Assembly: GCA_902611465.1 (NCBI GenBank)
Contig: CACLZS010000003.1
Location: 28,835-92,834 of the forward strand
Source of the DNA: an uncultured Pelagibacteraceae bacterium
Lineage (GTDB): Bacteria; Pseudomonadota; Alphaproteobacteria; Pelagibacterales; Pelagibacteraceae
Direction: 5' to 3'
Length of the DNA stretch: 64,000 nt
Part shown: positions 21,640 to 30,627 of the stretch, in pieces
Layout: the number at the start of each line of letters is the position of its first letter
How positions within the stretch are numbered: position 1 is the stretch's first letter
Position numbers and translations under genes: made by a program
The notes under the pieces: model-generated
The model's database searches: none
Told to the model about the DNA's origin: nothing
What the model saw: only the letters and a program-made list of their open reading frames with translations

Positions 21640-22680
21640 TCAAAATATCTTGGAAAAATTTTTTCTCTCTCTATTTTTCCATTCACCTTTATGATAGGCG
21701 TCACTTGCTATTAAGGGTAATACACTTGTTGCTTCTGCAAAAACCATTTGCTCTTTGGTTATATCTACTTTGCCCCATGAGCTTGCTTCTTTTAATGTTG
21801 AGCTGCTGCAAGCACCATCTCTAGAGTCAGCAACTGTTATTTGAATAGCATACTTATGCATATCTACATCTTTACCTAAAAGTTCAGCACATATAACAGT
21901 ATCTTGAATAAAATTTTTCGGCACACCTCCTCCAATCATAAAAAGACCTGATCCTTTTGATTTAATTTTAATTTCGGTTAATTCTCTAAACTCTCGGATT
22001 GTGTCGATTGTGATGTGATTTTTTGGATTTCTTTCCTGATGCATTACAAGTCCAAATCCAGCACTTGAGTCAGTAAACGCTGGACAGAAAATTGGAACGT
22101 CGTTATCATAGGCAACTTCTATCAATGAATCTTTTTTCTTTGCGTTATTTTTAAGATATTTACCAATCTCTTTTATAAATTCTCTTGATGTATAACTTTT
22201 GGGCTCTAATTGATCTGCAATTTCTCCAATAGTTTTATCGCACATCTGAAGCTCTTCTTCATCAATGTAAGTATCATATATTCTATCAATGTAGTTATTT
22301 CTTAACTCTGTATCATCTTGATATTGGGATCCCTGATAATGTTTAAAACCAAGTGCTTCAAAGAAATCCATATCAATAATTGAAGCCCCAGTTGCGACTA
22401 TTGCATCTACCATATTATATTTAACTAAATCTCTATAAATATGCATACATCCTGCAGCAGATGTTGATCCTGCGAGTGTTAAAAATATTGTACAATCTTT
22501 ATCTTTTATCATCTCATTATAAATATTTGCAGCATTTGCAGTCTCTCTTGAAACGAAAGACATTTTTTCCATTGAAGAAACTATTTTTCTAGCATCGAAA
22601 GAAGTTATATCAATATGCTCTACTTCTTTACTAAGTAAATCACTTTTTCTATTATTTGATTGGTTTTTATTATCTGACAT
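21640..22680 (-). CDS. Deoxyhypusine synthase-like protein (probable homospermidine synthase, SpeY type)
   Basis: This 346-aa NAD-dependent enzyme belongs to the deoxyhypusine synthase fold. Bacteria lack eIF5A, and bacterial members transfer aminobutyl groups to polyamines, so a homospermidine-synthase role is likely. Visible family features include TLAGSTSAAGCMHIYRDLV, VATGASIIDMD, CPAFTDSSAGFG, IGGGVPKNF and the active Lys304 in EASSWGK. It starts on the last base of the decarboxylase stop (TAATG) and lies 3 bp before aguB, so it is part of the polyamine operon. The exact product is inferred. Confidence 0.87.
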   Translation of the reverse strand: MSDNKNQSNNRKSDLLSKEVEHIDITSFDARKIVSSMEKMSFVSRETANAANIYNEMIKDKDCTIFLTLAGSTSAAGCMHIYRDLVKYNMVDAIVATGASIIDMDFFEALGFKHYQGSQYQDDTELRNNYIDRIYDTYIDEEELQMCDKTIGEIADQLEPKSYTSREFIKEIGKYLKNNAKKKDSLIEVAYDNDVPIFCPAFTDSSAGFGLVMHQERNPKNHITIDTIREFRELTEIKIKSKGSGLFMIGGGVPKNFIQDTVICAELLGKDVDMHKYAIQITVADSRDGACSSSTLKEASSWGKVDITKEQMVFAEATSVLPLIASDAYHKGEWKNRERKNFSKIF

Positions 22681-23858
22681 TAAGCAACAAGAAACTCTTT
22701 ATTTGCTTCTTTGTCATACATCGTCATGATTGGACTATCTTCAACTTCATAAATTTCATCAGAGTAAAATCCATTAAAATTAGTTCTAAAAGTTAATCCA
22801 TACGCTCCAAGCTGCCCTAACTCTATATAATCATTTTCTTTTATATTATTTGGTAAAATAAAAGGACCTTTCATATAATCCATGCTATCGCAAGTTGGGC
22901 CATAGAAATCGAAAGATGTTAATTTTTTGGAGATTACTCTTCCATCAGTTATCATTTTTGATGGGTAAACAATATTGGGTACACCTGCGTCAAACAAAGT
23001 TCCATACGTCCCATCATTTATATAAAGTTTCTGTTTTTTTCTTAAATCAACTCTTACAATTGTTGAGCCACTTTCTGCAACAATAGCTCTTCCAGGTTCA
23101 CAAATAATTTCTGGAAGCTTATCCAATTTTAAATCACTTAAACCTTTTTTAATTTCTTTAAAATAAGCATCTAATGATTGAGGAATAAGATCAGGGTAAA
23201 TAGTAGGAAAGCCACCACCAACGTTAATCACATCAGGTATAATTTTAGTTTTTTTAATTATATTATTGATTTCAAATATTCCTTTTGAATAAGATATTGG
23301 GTGCATACATTGTGAGCCAACATGAAAACTAAGTCCAATTTTTTTAGAATATTGTTTTGTTAATCTAAGTAGTCCAGCTGCTTCATTATTAATAGCTCCA
23401 AATTTTTTTGATAAATCAATCTCTGCATGCTCATTAGACACAGAAACTCTAACAAATAATTCTAAGTCTTTAGCGTAATTTGTACTTTCTAAAATTTTTA
23501 TTAATTCATCTTTAGTATCTAAAGAAAAGGTCTTAACATTATATTTAAAATATGCTTCTTTAATACTCTCTCTGCTTTTGACTGTATGCATATAAGAACA
23601 ATTCGCATCTGAACTTATTTTCCTTATAACCTCTATTTCTCTGATAGATGCTACGTCAAAATGGTTAATTCCACTCTCAACAATAGTTTTAAGAACTACT
23701 GGATGAGGGTTGGTTTTCAACGCATAAAGTATTTTTCCTGGGAAATTTTTTTGAAAGTATTTAGAAGCCAATTTGATTGACTCTTTTCTAATACAATAAA
23801 CAGGTCTTGTCGGCCTCAGTTGATTAACTAATTCTTCAACTGACTTAAATTTTTGCAT
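22680..23858 (-). CDS. Ornithine (lysine/ornithine) decarboxylase, PLP fold type III
   Basis: This 392-aa PLP enzyme decarboxylates ornithine to putrescine, perhaps lysine to cadaverine too. It has the PLP-lysine motif YALKTNPHPVVL near 45, the HVGSQ motif, GGGFPTIYP, EPGRAIVAESG and the intersubunit catalytic Cys in YGPTCDSMD. It is a eukaryote-like short form, without the large prokaryotic wing domains. A strong Shine-Dalgarno AGAGGTG lies 7 nt before the ATG. The leader contains a terminator hairpin with a competing pairing, so control by attenuation is plausible. First gene of the polyamine operon. Confidence 0.92.
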   Translation of the reverse strand: MQKFKSVEELVNQLRPTRPVYCIRKESIKLASKYFQKNFPGKILYALKTNPHPVVLKTIVESGINHFDVASIREIEVIRKISSDANCSYMHTVKSRESIKEAYFKYNVKTFSLDTKDELIKILESTNYAKDLELFVRVSVSNEHAEIDLSKKFGAINNEAAGLLRLTKQYSKKIGLSFHVGSQCMHPISYSKGIFEINNIIKKTKIIPDVINVGGGFPTIYPDLIPQSLDAYFKEIKKGLSDLKLDKLPEIICEPGRAIVAESGSTIVRVDLRKKQKLYINDGTYGTLFDAGVPNIVYPSKMITDGRVISKKLTSFDFYGPTCDSMDYMKGPFILPNNIKENDYIELGQLGAYGLTFRTNFNGFYSDEIYEVEDSPIMTMYDKEANKEFLVA

Positions 23859-23883
23859 ATATGCACCTCTAAAAAAAATTTAC

Positions 23884-23912
23884 AAAAAAAACCTGCATAT
23901 CACGTATGCAAG
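23884..23912 (-). terminator. Terminator-like hairpin in the decarboxylase leader (possible attenuator)
   Basis: On the minus strand CTTGCATA-CGTGA-TATGCAGG forms an 8-bp stem (one G-U pair) directly followed by eight T residues, a textbook intrinsic terminator. It lies 26 bp before the ODC start, inside the divergent intergenic region, so it cannot serve an upstream gene on that strand and probably acts on the ODC leader itself. CTGCAT (minus strand, 23926-23921) can pair instead with ATGCAG of the 3' arm. Confidence 0.72.
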
Positions 23913-23968
23913 TTTCATAAATGCAGCATTTAGGGGAAATATTTAATAATGTAAAGTAAATAATGCTA

Positions 23969-23998
23969 TTGAAATATTAAAATTTACTTCCATATAAC
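23969..23998 (+). promoter_or_regulatory. Promoter for regA-like gene
   Basis: TTGAAA (23969-23974) and TATAAC (23993-23998) are 18 bp apart. The -10 ends 5 bp before the ATG at 24003, so transcription would start at or just inside the start codon; either the message is leaderless from a nearby base or a different start is used. Confidence 0.5.
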
Positions 23999-24002
23999 GG
24001 CT

Positions 24003-24566
24003 ATGATCAATCAACCAACACTTCAAAAATTAAGTGATTTTGAGGATAAATCGCTTTTGATAGTAGACGATGACAATCCATTTAGACAAAGATTGGCTAG
24101 AGCTATGGAGAAAAAAGGATTTACAGTTACACAAGCTGAGAGTGTAAAAATGGGTATTGATACCGTAAAATCCCAAAATCCAGCATTTGCAGTTGTCGAT
24201 CTTAGATTAAATGATGGAAATGGTCTAGAGGTAGTTAAGGAAATTCAAAAGGGAAATCTTAAAAGCAGAATTATTATGTTAACTGGATATGGTAATATCC
24301 CTACGGCAGTTGCTGCAATTAAAGAAGGTGCAATTGATTATATTGCTAAGCCTGCAGATGCAGATGATGTTGAAAAAGCACTTTTAGCTGATCCAAATCA
24401 AAAACCAGCCCCTCCTGAAAACCCAATGTCAGCGGATAGAGTAAAATGGGAGCACATACACAGAGTTTTTGAGTTATGTAACAGAAATGTCTCAGAAACT
24501 GCAAGAAGACTAAAGATGCATAGAAGAACTCTTCAAAGAATACTGTCTAAAAGATCTCCTAGATAA
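24003..24566 (+). CDS. regA: RegA/ActR/PrrA-family redox response regulator
   Basis: RegA-type regulators control respiration, carbon and nitrogen genes in response to redox through the sensor RegB. The 187-aa protein has a receiver domain (IVDDDNPFRQRLARAMEKKGF; phospho-acceptor Asp66 in VVDLRLNDG; MLTGYGNIPTAVAAIKEGA and conserved KP) and a Fis-type helix-turn-helix end (CNRNVSETARRLKMHRRTLQRILSKRSPR), which is highly characteristic. No regB is in the window, although regB and regA are often adjacent. It is divergent from the polyamine operon. Confidence 0.94.
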   Translation: MINQPTLQKLSDFEDKSLLIVDDDNPFRQRLARAMEKKGFTVTQAESVKMGIDTVKSQNPAFAVVDLRLNDGNGLEVVKEIQKGNLKSRIIMLTGYGNIPTAVAAIKEGAIDYIAKPADADDVEKALLADPNQKPAPPENPMSADRVKWEHIHRVFELCNRNVSETARRLKMHRRTLQRILSKRSPR

Positions 24567-24567
24567 T

Positions 24568-25497
24568 TTAATTTTTTGTAAGTCTTAAAAATACATCTTC
24601 AAGATCTCCATCATCAGTTGAAATATCTTGTATTTTTATATCTTGTTTTTTAATCTCTGAGATTATTGAGTCTATACTTAGTTTACTCTTCTCATATGAT
24701 AAAACTAACTTATTTTCGTCATTTGATAGAACTTTTAATGACTCAAAAGTGTTGTCCTTAATATTAGTTTTTTTATCTGTGGTGACATATACAATTTTTG
24801 TTTGAATTCTTTCCAAGAGATTTTTAGTCGTATCTAAAGCAACTAATTTTCCTCCACTAAGGATTCCAATTCTGTCACACATTTTTTCTGCTTCCTCAAG
24901 GTAATGAGTTGTTAGTATTGTTGTAACCCCTTGTTTGTTCAAAGATTTTACATTTTCCCACAATGTATTTCTCAGCTCCACATCAACTCCTGCGGTAGGC
25001 TCGTCTAAAATAATAATTGGAGGTTGATGCACCATCGCTTTTGCTACAAGTAATCTTCTCTTCATACCACCAGATAGTGCTCTAGCATAACTGTCAGCTT
25101 GCTCCTCTAATGATACCAACTTCAATATAGTATCTGTAATTCTATCTTTTTCTCTAATTCCGTATAGACCTGCTTGAAGCTCTAAAAGTTTTCTGGGACT
25201 AAAAAATGGATCAAAGTTTACCTCTTGTGGAACAATCCCAATAGAGGCTCTAACTTGTCTAGGGTTTTTATCTAAGTTAAACCCCCAAACATTAACCTCG
25301 CCACCAGTTTTTACAACTGATCCTCCTAATATGTTTATAAATGTACTTTTTCCAGCCCCATTTGGTCCTAATAGACCAAAAATTTCACCTTCTTTCACTT
25401 CTAAGTTTAAATTATTAAGAGCATGCGTTTGTTTCGAACCATTTTTTGAATAAACTTTATTCAAGTTTTTAACAGTTAAGGCGTTTTTTTTATTCAT
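24568..25497 (-). CDS. ABC transporter ATP-binding protein (ABC-2 type), permease not adjacent
   Basis: This 309-aa ATPase has Walker A GLLGPNGAGKST near 42-53, the Q loop GIVPQEVNF, signature LSGGMKRRLLVAKA, Walker B IIILDEPTAGVD and H-loop LTTHYLEEAEKM. The arrangement and the C-terminal ~90-residue tail resemble ATPases of ABC-2 exporters (YadG-like). The usual YadH-like permease is not next to it: downstream is regA and upstream polA, both on the other strand. The substrate is unknown. Confidence 0.9.
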   Translation of the reverse strand: MNKKNALTVKNLNKVYSKNGSKQTHALNNLNLEVKEGEIFGLLGPNGAGKSTFINILGGSVVKTGGEVNVWGFNLDKNPRQVRASIGIVPQEVNFDPFFSPRKLLELQAGLYGIREKDRITDTILKLVSLEEQADSYARALSGGMKRRLLVAKAMVHQPPIIILDEPTAGVDVELRNTLWENVKSLNKQGVTTILTTHYLEEAEKMCDRIGILSGGKLVALDTTKNLLERIQTKIVYVTTDKKTNIKDNTFESLKVLSNDENKLVLSYEKSKLSIDSIISEIKKQDIKIQDISTDDGDLEDVFLRLTKN

Positions 25498-25547
25498 ATG
25501 GGGGTATACATTTATTACATTTATAAAAATTAAGATATCATTACATT

Positions 25548-28322
25548 ATGGAGAAAATTAAAAAAAGTGACCATTTTTACTTAATAGATGGTTCGGGATA
25601 CATTTTTAGAGCATATTATGCCCTTCCTCCTTTAACTAGAAAAAGCGATGGATTGCCAGTAGGTGCCGTTAGCGGTTTTTGTAATATGCTTTTTAAATTA
25701 TTAGAGGACTCTAAATCAGATGATAATTTAGAAAAACCGACACACTTTGCTGTAATATTTGATTCAGCACGAAAAAATTTTAGAAATGAAATATATTCAG
25801 AGTATAAAGGAAATAGATCTGATGCACCTGACGATCTAATTCCTCAATTTGAATACATCAGGCAATCTGTAAAAGCCTTTAATTTACCTTCGATTGAATT
25901 AATTAATTATGAGGCAGATGATTTAATTGCAACTTATGTTGAGAAAATTTTAGACTTAGGTGCAAAAGTAACAATTGTTTCCTCTGACAAAGATTTAATG
26001 CAGCTTTATAAAGAAGGGGTGAGAATTTATGACCCAATGAAGAACAAATTTATAAATCAAGACGATGTACATAATAAATTTGGAGTTACTCCTGAAAAAG
26101 TAATAGATGTCCAATCTTTAGCTGGTGATAGCACAGATAACGTCCCTGGTGTACCTGGTATAGGAGTTAAAACTGCCGCTGAATTGATAAATCAATATGG
26201 AACTTTAGAAAATTTATTAAAAAATGCATCAAAAATAAAACAAAATAAAAGAAGAGAAACTCTAATAAATAACAAGGACGATGCAATTATTAGTAAAAAA
26301 CTAGTTACACTAAAAAAAGATGTGCCTGTAAAAAATAAAATTCAAGAATTCATATTGAAAAGTGTTGATCAAGATAAGCTTTATACTTTTCTAAGGGAAA
26401 TGGAATTTAATAGACTATTGAGTTCTGCCATCTCAAAATATGGGGGCACAAATAATCTTGGAACTAAAGATATTGAGATAAATTCAGAAAAAACATCAGA
26501 AATTAAGAAAAAAAATTATCAATTAATTAAAAATGAGAAGGAAATTGAAGATTGGATGAAACAATCTGAGGAAATAGGTGAATTTGCAATAGATACTGAA
26601 ACAACCTCATTAGACCCTCACACAGCAAAATTAGTAGGTATTTCAATTTCTAACAGAATCGGAAATGCATGTTATATTCCATTAAATCATGTCAGTGGAA
26701 ATAATCTTAACGAAAAAAAAGTCTTAAGCATTTTAAAGAATTATTTAGAGGATGAGAGCATTAAAAAAATAGGACAAAATATTAAGTTTGATTTCATTGT
26801 CTTTTATCACCGTGGAATAACTTTAAATTCCATGGAAGACACCATGCTTATGTCTTACACACTAGATGCTGGTAAAAATAGGCATAATATGGATACTCTT
26901 TCAGAAATCCATCTAGGTCATAAAACTATTAAATTTAAAGATTTAGTTGGGACGGGAAAAAAACAACTTAATTTTTCAGAAGTCAATATATCTGAGGCAA
27001 AAGATTATGCGGCTGAAGATGCAGATATTACATTTAGATTGTACAAAATTTTTTTAAAATCATTAAAAGCAGAAAAATTATTGAATATTTATGAGTTATT
27101 TGAAAAACCACTAATTAAAATACTAGCAGAGATGGAGATAAAAGGTATTAAACTTGATAAATCTTCACTCAACAAACTGTCTTCAAAATTTTCATCTAAA
27201 ATCGAAAAATTAGAAAAATCTATTTTTAGGATTTCAAAGAAAACATTTAACATCGGATCAACTAAGCAACTTGGTGAAATAATGTATAACGATTTAAAAA
27301 TAGCAGCTTTAAAGAAAACAAAAAAAGGAAGTTTTGCCACTAGTGCTTCGGTTTTAGAAGACCTAGCTTTTAAAGGTTATGAATTTCCAAAACTCATCTT
27401 GGAATGGAGGCAAATTAGCAAACTTAAAAATACCTACTCAGATGCATTGCCAGAACATATAAATCAAAATACTAAAAGAGTTCATACATCTTTTTTGTTA
27501 GCAGCTACTACAACAGGTAGACTTGCATCTAGTGATCCAAATTTACAAAATATTCCAATAAAGTCAGATGATGGTAAGGATATAAGAAAAGCCTTTGTTT
27601 CTGAAAAAAATAATAAATTGATTTCAGCAGACTACAACCAAGTTGAAATGAGAATTTTGGCAGATTTAGCAGATGTAAAACAGTTGAAAAAGGCGTTTTT
27701 AAACAATGAGGATATTCATACTTTGACAGCTAGTCAGGTTTTTGGAAAAGAAATTAATAAAATTGATTCAGAAACAAGAAGAAAAGCAAAAGCAATCAAC
27801 TTTGGGATTATTTATGGTATATCACAATATGGTCTAGCCAAACAAATCAATGTTTCAAACATTCAAGCAGAAGAATTTTTAAATTCTTATTTTAAAAAAT
27901 TTCCAGAAATAAAAGATTATATGAAAACAACTGTGAATTTTTGTAGAAAAAGTGGCTATGTAAGTAATATATTTGGAAGAAAAACACATCTCACCGGAAT
28001 TAATGATAAGAATTTTAATGTAAGAAATTTTCAAGAGAGGGCAGCGATAAATGCCCCAATTCAAGGGTCGGCATCAGAGATAATGAGATTAGCAATGATC
28101 AGGATAAATAAAGAAATCTCCAATAATAAAAATAATAGTTTGAAAATGTTGTTGCAGATACACGATGAGTTAATTTTTGAGGAAAGCTCAAAAGAAACAA
28201 AAAAAAGTACTAAATTAATTAAGGATTTGATGTTGAGTGTAAAAGATAGTGAACTTCATTCATTTTCGATACCTCTTTTAGTCGATGTGAATATTGGAGA
28301 AAATTGGGGTGAACTTCATTGA
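25548..28322 (+). CDS. polA: DNA polymerase I
   Basis: Pol I fills gaps and removes primers in replication and repair. The 924-aa protein has all three domains: a 5'-3' exonuclease (1 to about 300, with YLIDGSGYIFRAYYAL, SSDKDLMQL and GDSTDNVPGVPGIGVKTA), a 3'-5' proofreading domain with intact motifs (FAIDTETTSLDP, IGQNIKFD, YAAEDAD) and the polymerase domain with motif A SADYNQVEMRILA, motif B RRKAKAINFGIIYG and motif C QIHDELIFE. Proofreading residues are kept, unlike in many bacteria. A TATCAT box ends 7 bp before the ATG and no ribosome site is obvious. Confidence 0.97.
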   Translation: MEKIKKSDHFYLIDGSGYIFRAYYALPPLTRKSDGLPVGAVSGFCNMLFKLLEDSKSDDNLEKPTHFAVIFDSARKNFRNEIYSEYKGNRSDAPDDLIPQFEYIRQSVKAFNLPSIELINYEADDLIATYVEKILDLGAKVTIVSSDKDLMQLYKEGVRIYDPMKNKFINQDDVHNKFGVTPEKVIDVQSLAGDSTDNVPGVPGIGVKTAAELINQYGTLENLLKNASKIKQNKRRETLINNKDDAIISKKLVTLKKDVPVKNKIQEFILKSVDQDKLYTFLREMEFNRLLSSAISKYGGTNNLGTKDIEINSEKTSEIKKKNYQLIKNEKEIEDWMKQSEEIGEFAIDTETTSLDPHTAKLVGISISNRIGNACYIPLNHVSGNNLNEKKVLSILKNYLEDESIKKIGQNIKFDFIVFYHRGITLNSMEDTMLMSYTLDAGKNRHNMDTLSEIHLGHKTIKFKDLVGTGKKQLNFSEVNISEAKDYAAEDADITFRLYKIFLKSLKAEKLLNIYELFEKPLIKILAEMEIKGIKLDKSSLNKLSSKFSSKIEKLEKSIFRISKKTFNIGSTKQLGEIMYNDLKIAALKKTKKGSFATSASVLEDLAFKGYEFPKLILEWRQISKLKNTYSDALPEHINQNTKRVHTSFLLAATTTGRLASSDPNLQNIPIKSDDGKDIRKAFVSEKNNKLISADYNQVEMRILADLADVKQLKKAFLNNEDIHTLTASQVFGKEINKIDSETRRKAKAINFGIIYGISQYGLAKQINVSNIQAEEFLNSYFKKFPEIKDYMKTTVNFCRKSGYVSNIFGRKTHLTGINDKNFNVRNFQERAAINAPIQGSASEIMRLAMIRINKEISNNKNNSLKMLLQIHDELIFEESSKETKKSTKLIKDLMLSVKDSELHSFSIPLLVDVNIGENWGELH

Positions 28323-28372
28323 AAACAAACAATTGCCCTAATATGAACAATTTAGTATTTTTATTTTAATTT

Positions 28373-29077
28373 ATGTCACAAACAATTGCGTTAGTAGATG
28401 ATGATAGAAATTTATTAACATCTGTCCAGATGGCTTTAGAAAAAGAGGGTTTTAAAGTTCAAACTTATATTGATGGTGAAAATGCTCTTGTCGGATTATC
28501 AAGAACACCACCTGATCTTGCTGTGATTGATATTAAAATGCCAAGAATGGATGGTGAAGAACTTCTAAGAAAACTTAGAAAAAAAACTTCCATGCCAGTT
28601 ATTTTTTTAACTTCTAAAGATGAAGTAACAGACGAGGTTAGTGGTTTAAAACTCGGTGCAGATGACTTTGTTGGCAAAACTGGAGGATTTTCAACCAAAG
28701 TTTTAGTTGAAAGAATTAAAGTACAATTAAGAAAAAAAGATAAGGACATTAATATAGAAGAAAATAAAAATGTAATTTCTCATGGTAAGTTAAAATTAGA
28801 TCCTTCCCAACTCGAATGTGAGTGGGATGGTAAACAATTGCCTGATAAACTGACCACAACAGAATTTAAAATTGTTGAGGAGCTAGCAAAAAGACCAGGA
28901 ATGATTAAAGAAAGAGCCTTACTCATGGATGTGGCTTATCGAGAGGACACAGATATAGAAGATAGGACTATTGATAGTCATGTTAAAAGAATAAGAAAAA
29001 AATTTAAAAAGGTAGACAGTGATTTTTCAGCAATTGAAACAAGATATGGAAGTGGATATAGATGGAATGTTAAATAA
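28373..29077 (+). CDS. chvI: ChvI-type OmpR-family response regulator
   Basis: ChvI with sensor ChvG controls envelope and host- or acid-related genes in alphaproteobacteria. The 234-aa protein begins TIALVDDDRNLLTSVQMALE and has Asp53 in DIKMPRMDGEELL, matching ChvI closely, plus a winged-helix DNA-binding end (RTIDSHVKRIRKKF, RYGSGYRW). The receiver's usual KPF after the conserved Lys102 is replaced by KTGGF, losing the proline and adding two residues. It lies 50 bp after polA and 5 bp before the kinase gene. Confidence 0.9.
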   Translation: MSQTIALVDDDRNLLTSVQMALEKEGFKVQTYIDGENALVGLSRTPPDLAVIDIKMPRMDGEELLRKLRKKTSMPVIFLTSKDEVTDEVSGLKLGADDFVGKTGGFSTKVLVERIKVQLRKKDKDINIEENKNVISHGKLKLDPSQLECEWDGKQLPDKLTTTEFKIVEELAKRPGMIKERALLMDVAYREDTDIEDRTIDSHVKRIRKKFKKVDSDFSAIETRYGSGYRWNVK

Positions 29078-29082
29078 TAATT

Positions 29083-30585
29083 ATGGGAAAAATACTAAAA
29101 AATCTCTCTATATTACAGAAATTCTTATTTATTAATCTAGTAATCTTCATATTTATAATAATAATCACATTCTTTTACTTAGGTGCTATCAAAAAAAATT
29201 TGATTAATGAAAAACAAAATAATCATACAGATATAATAACTGAAACAATATTAAATCTTGAAAAATCAAATATTAAATTAAATGAGTATGGAATAAGCGA
29301 ATTTTTATTTTCCAAAAAATCTCGATTTCCTTATTTTGAAAAACTAGATAGAGTAATATTTTTTGACGATCAATTGAATTTGATTGGGGATACAAGATCT
29401 ATTCCATCATCATTATTACTAATTGAAGAATTAACCGAACAATCGAGTGAGAATAATTTTAGTAATCAAGAAAATAAAAACGAAACAATTTTTGATGAAG
29501 ATCTTAATAAATATTATTTATCAGGATCTGAAAAATCTTTAACTTATTTAAAACAAATCCAAGAACAGTTTTTTGTTTTTAGTATTAAGAGTGTTAATTA
29601 TTTGAATAATAATGGCTATATTCTTATATCTGAAAATGCTGATAATATAATCGCACAAATTGAAGAGAGAGAGAACTTTATTATTAGAACAGCTCTTGTT
29701 GTACTTTTGGTTATCATTATTTTTTCATATGTCTTAAATAGATATTTTTTAAAACCCATTAAAAATTTGGTTACTTATACAAAAATCATAAAAGATAAAA
29801 GTAACGAAAAAACAGATATAGAAAGGGTTAAGACAAGAAATGATGAATTAGGAATATTATCAAAATCTCTTGATGAAATGACTAGTGAATTAAATAAAAG
29901 AATTGCAACTGCTGAAAATTATTCAACAGACCTACTTCATGAAATTAGAAATCCTCTTGCTTCATTGAAAAGTGCATCTGAAATAATTTCAGAAACAGAT
30001 GATAAAGCTAAAAGAGAAAAGTTAATTAATATCGTATCTCATGATGTTGAGAGAATAGAAAGATTAATTACTGATTATTCTCAAATGCTGAAAGATGAGG
30101 CAGTAATTTCCACAGAAACAATGCAAAAAATTGATATAAAGGATATTGCAAAATCTGTAGTTGATGATTTTAACAATATTTATAATTCAAAGAGAAAAAT
30201 ACAAATAAGATTAAAGTCTAATGGATCAGAGAATTATTTTATACTTGGTATCAACAATAGGATAGAGCAAATTATTGCAAATTTACTTGAAAATTCAATT
30301 TCTTTTAGTGATGAGAATCAAGAAATTGTAGTAGAGGTCAGTAAAGATAAGGAAGGTAAACCAAGACTTGTCGTAATTGACGAGGGGACCGGGTTTAACG
30401 AGAAGGATACTGCTAAAATTTTCAATAGATTTTACAGCAATAGACCTCAAAATTTTGGAGAACACTCTGGCTTGGGCCTGAATATAGTGAAAAACTTAGT
30501 TGAATTGCATAATGGACAAATTAAAGCTGAAAATAATAAAAATAAGGGTGCAAAAGTTGAAATTATTTTCCCGGCGACCCAATGA
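29083..30585 (+). CDS. chvG: ChvG-type sensor histidine kinase
   Basis: This 500-aa membrane kinase is the partner of the ChvI-like regulator upstream. It has an N-terminal TM helix (about 14-34), a periplasmic sensor of about 160 residues, a second TM (about 200-222), HAMP, HisKA with His286 in LLHEIRNPLASLKSA, and an HATPase domain with N box LLENSISFSD, DEGTGF and GLGLNIVKNLVELHNG. The signal is not readable from sequence; in relatives it relates to envelope state or pH. Confidence 0.9.
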   Translation: MGKILKNLSILQKFLFINLVIFIFIIIITFFYLGAIKKNLINEKQNNHTDIITETILNLEKSNIKLNEYGISEFLFSKKSRFPYFEKLDRVIFFDDQLNLIGDTRSIPSSLLLIEELTEQSSENNFSNQENKNETIFDEDLNKYYLSGSEKSLTYLKQIQEQFFVFSIKSVNYLNNNGYILISENADNIIAQIEERENFIIRTALVVLLVIIIFSYVLNRYFLKPIKNLVTYTKIIKDKSNEKTDIERVKTRNDELGILSKSLDEMTSELNKRIATAENYSTDLLHEIRNPLASLKSASEIISETDDKAKREKLINIVSHDVERIERLITDYSQMLKDEAVISTETMQKIDIKDIAKSVVDDFNNIYNSKRKIQIRLKSNGSENYFILGINNRIEQIIANLLENSISFSDENQEIVVEVSKDKEGKPRLVVIDEGTGFNEKDTAKIFNRFYSNRPQNFGEHSGLGLNIVKNLVELHNGQIKAENNKNKGAKVEIIFPATQ

Positions 30586-30627
30586 AAAGTTGATTAATAT
30601 AAATAAAGTTGTTACAAGCCCTACTTT

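Noticed and set aside
30586-30627. Possible SAH riboswitch before ahcY
   Set aside because: The 42-bp gap is too short and has no conserved SAH aptamer sequence.
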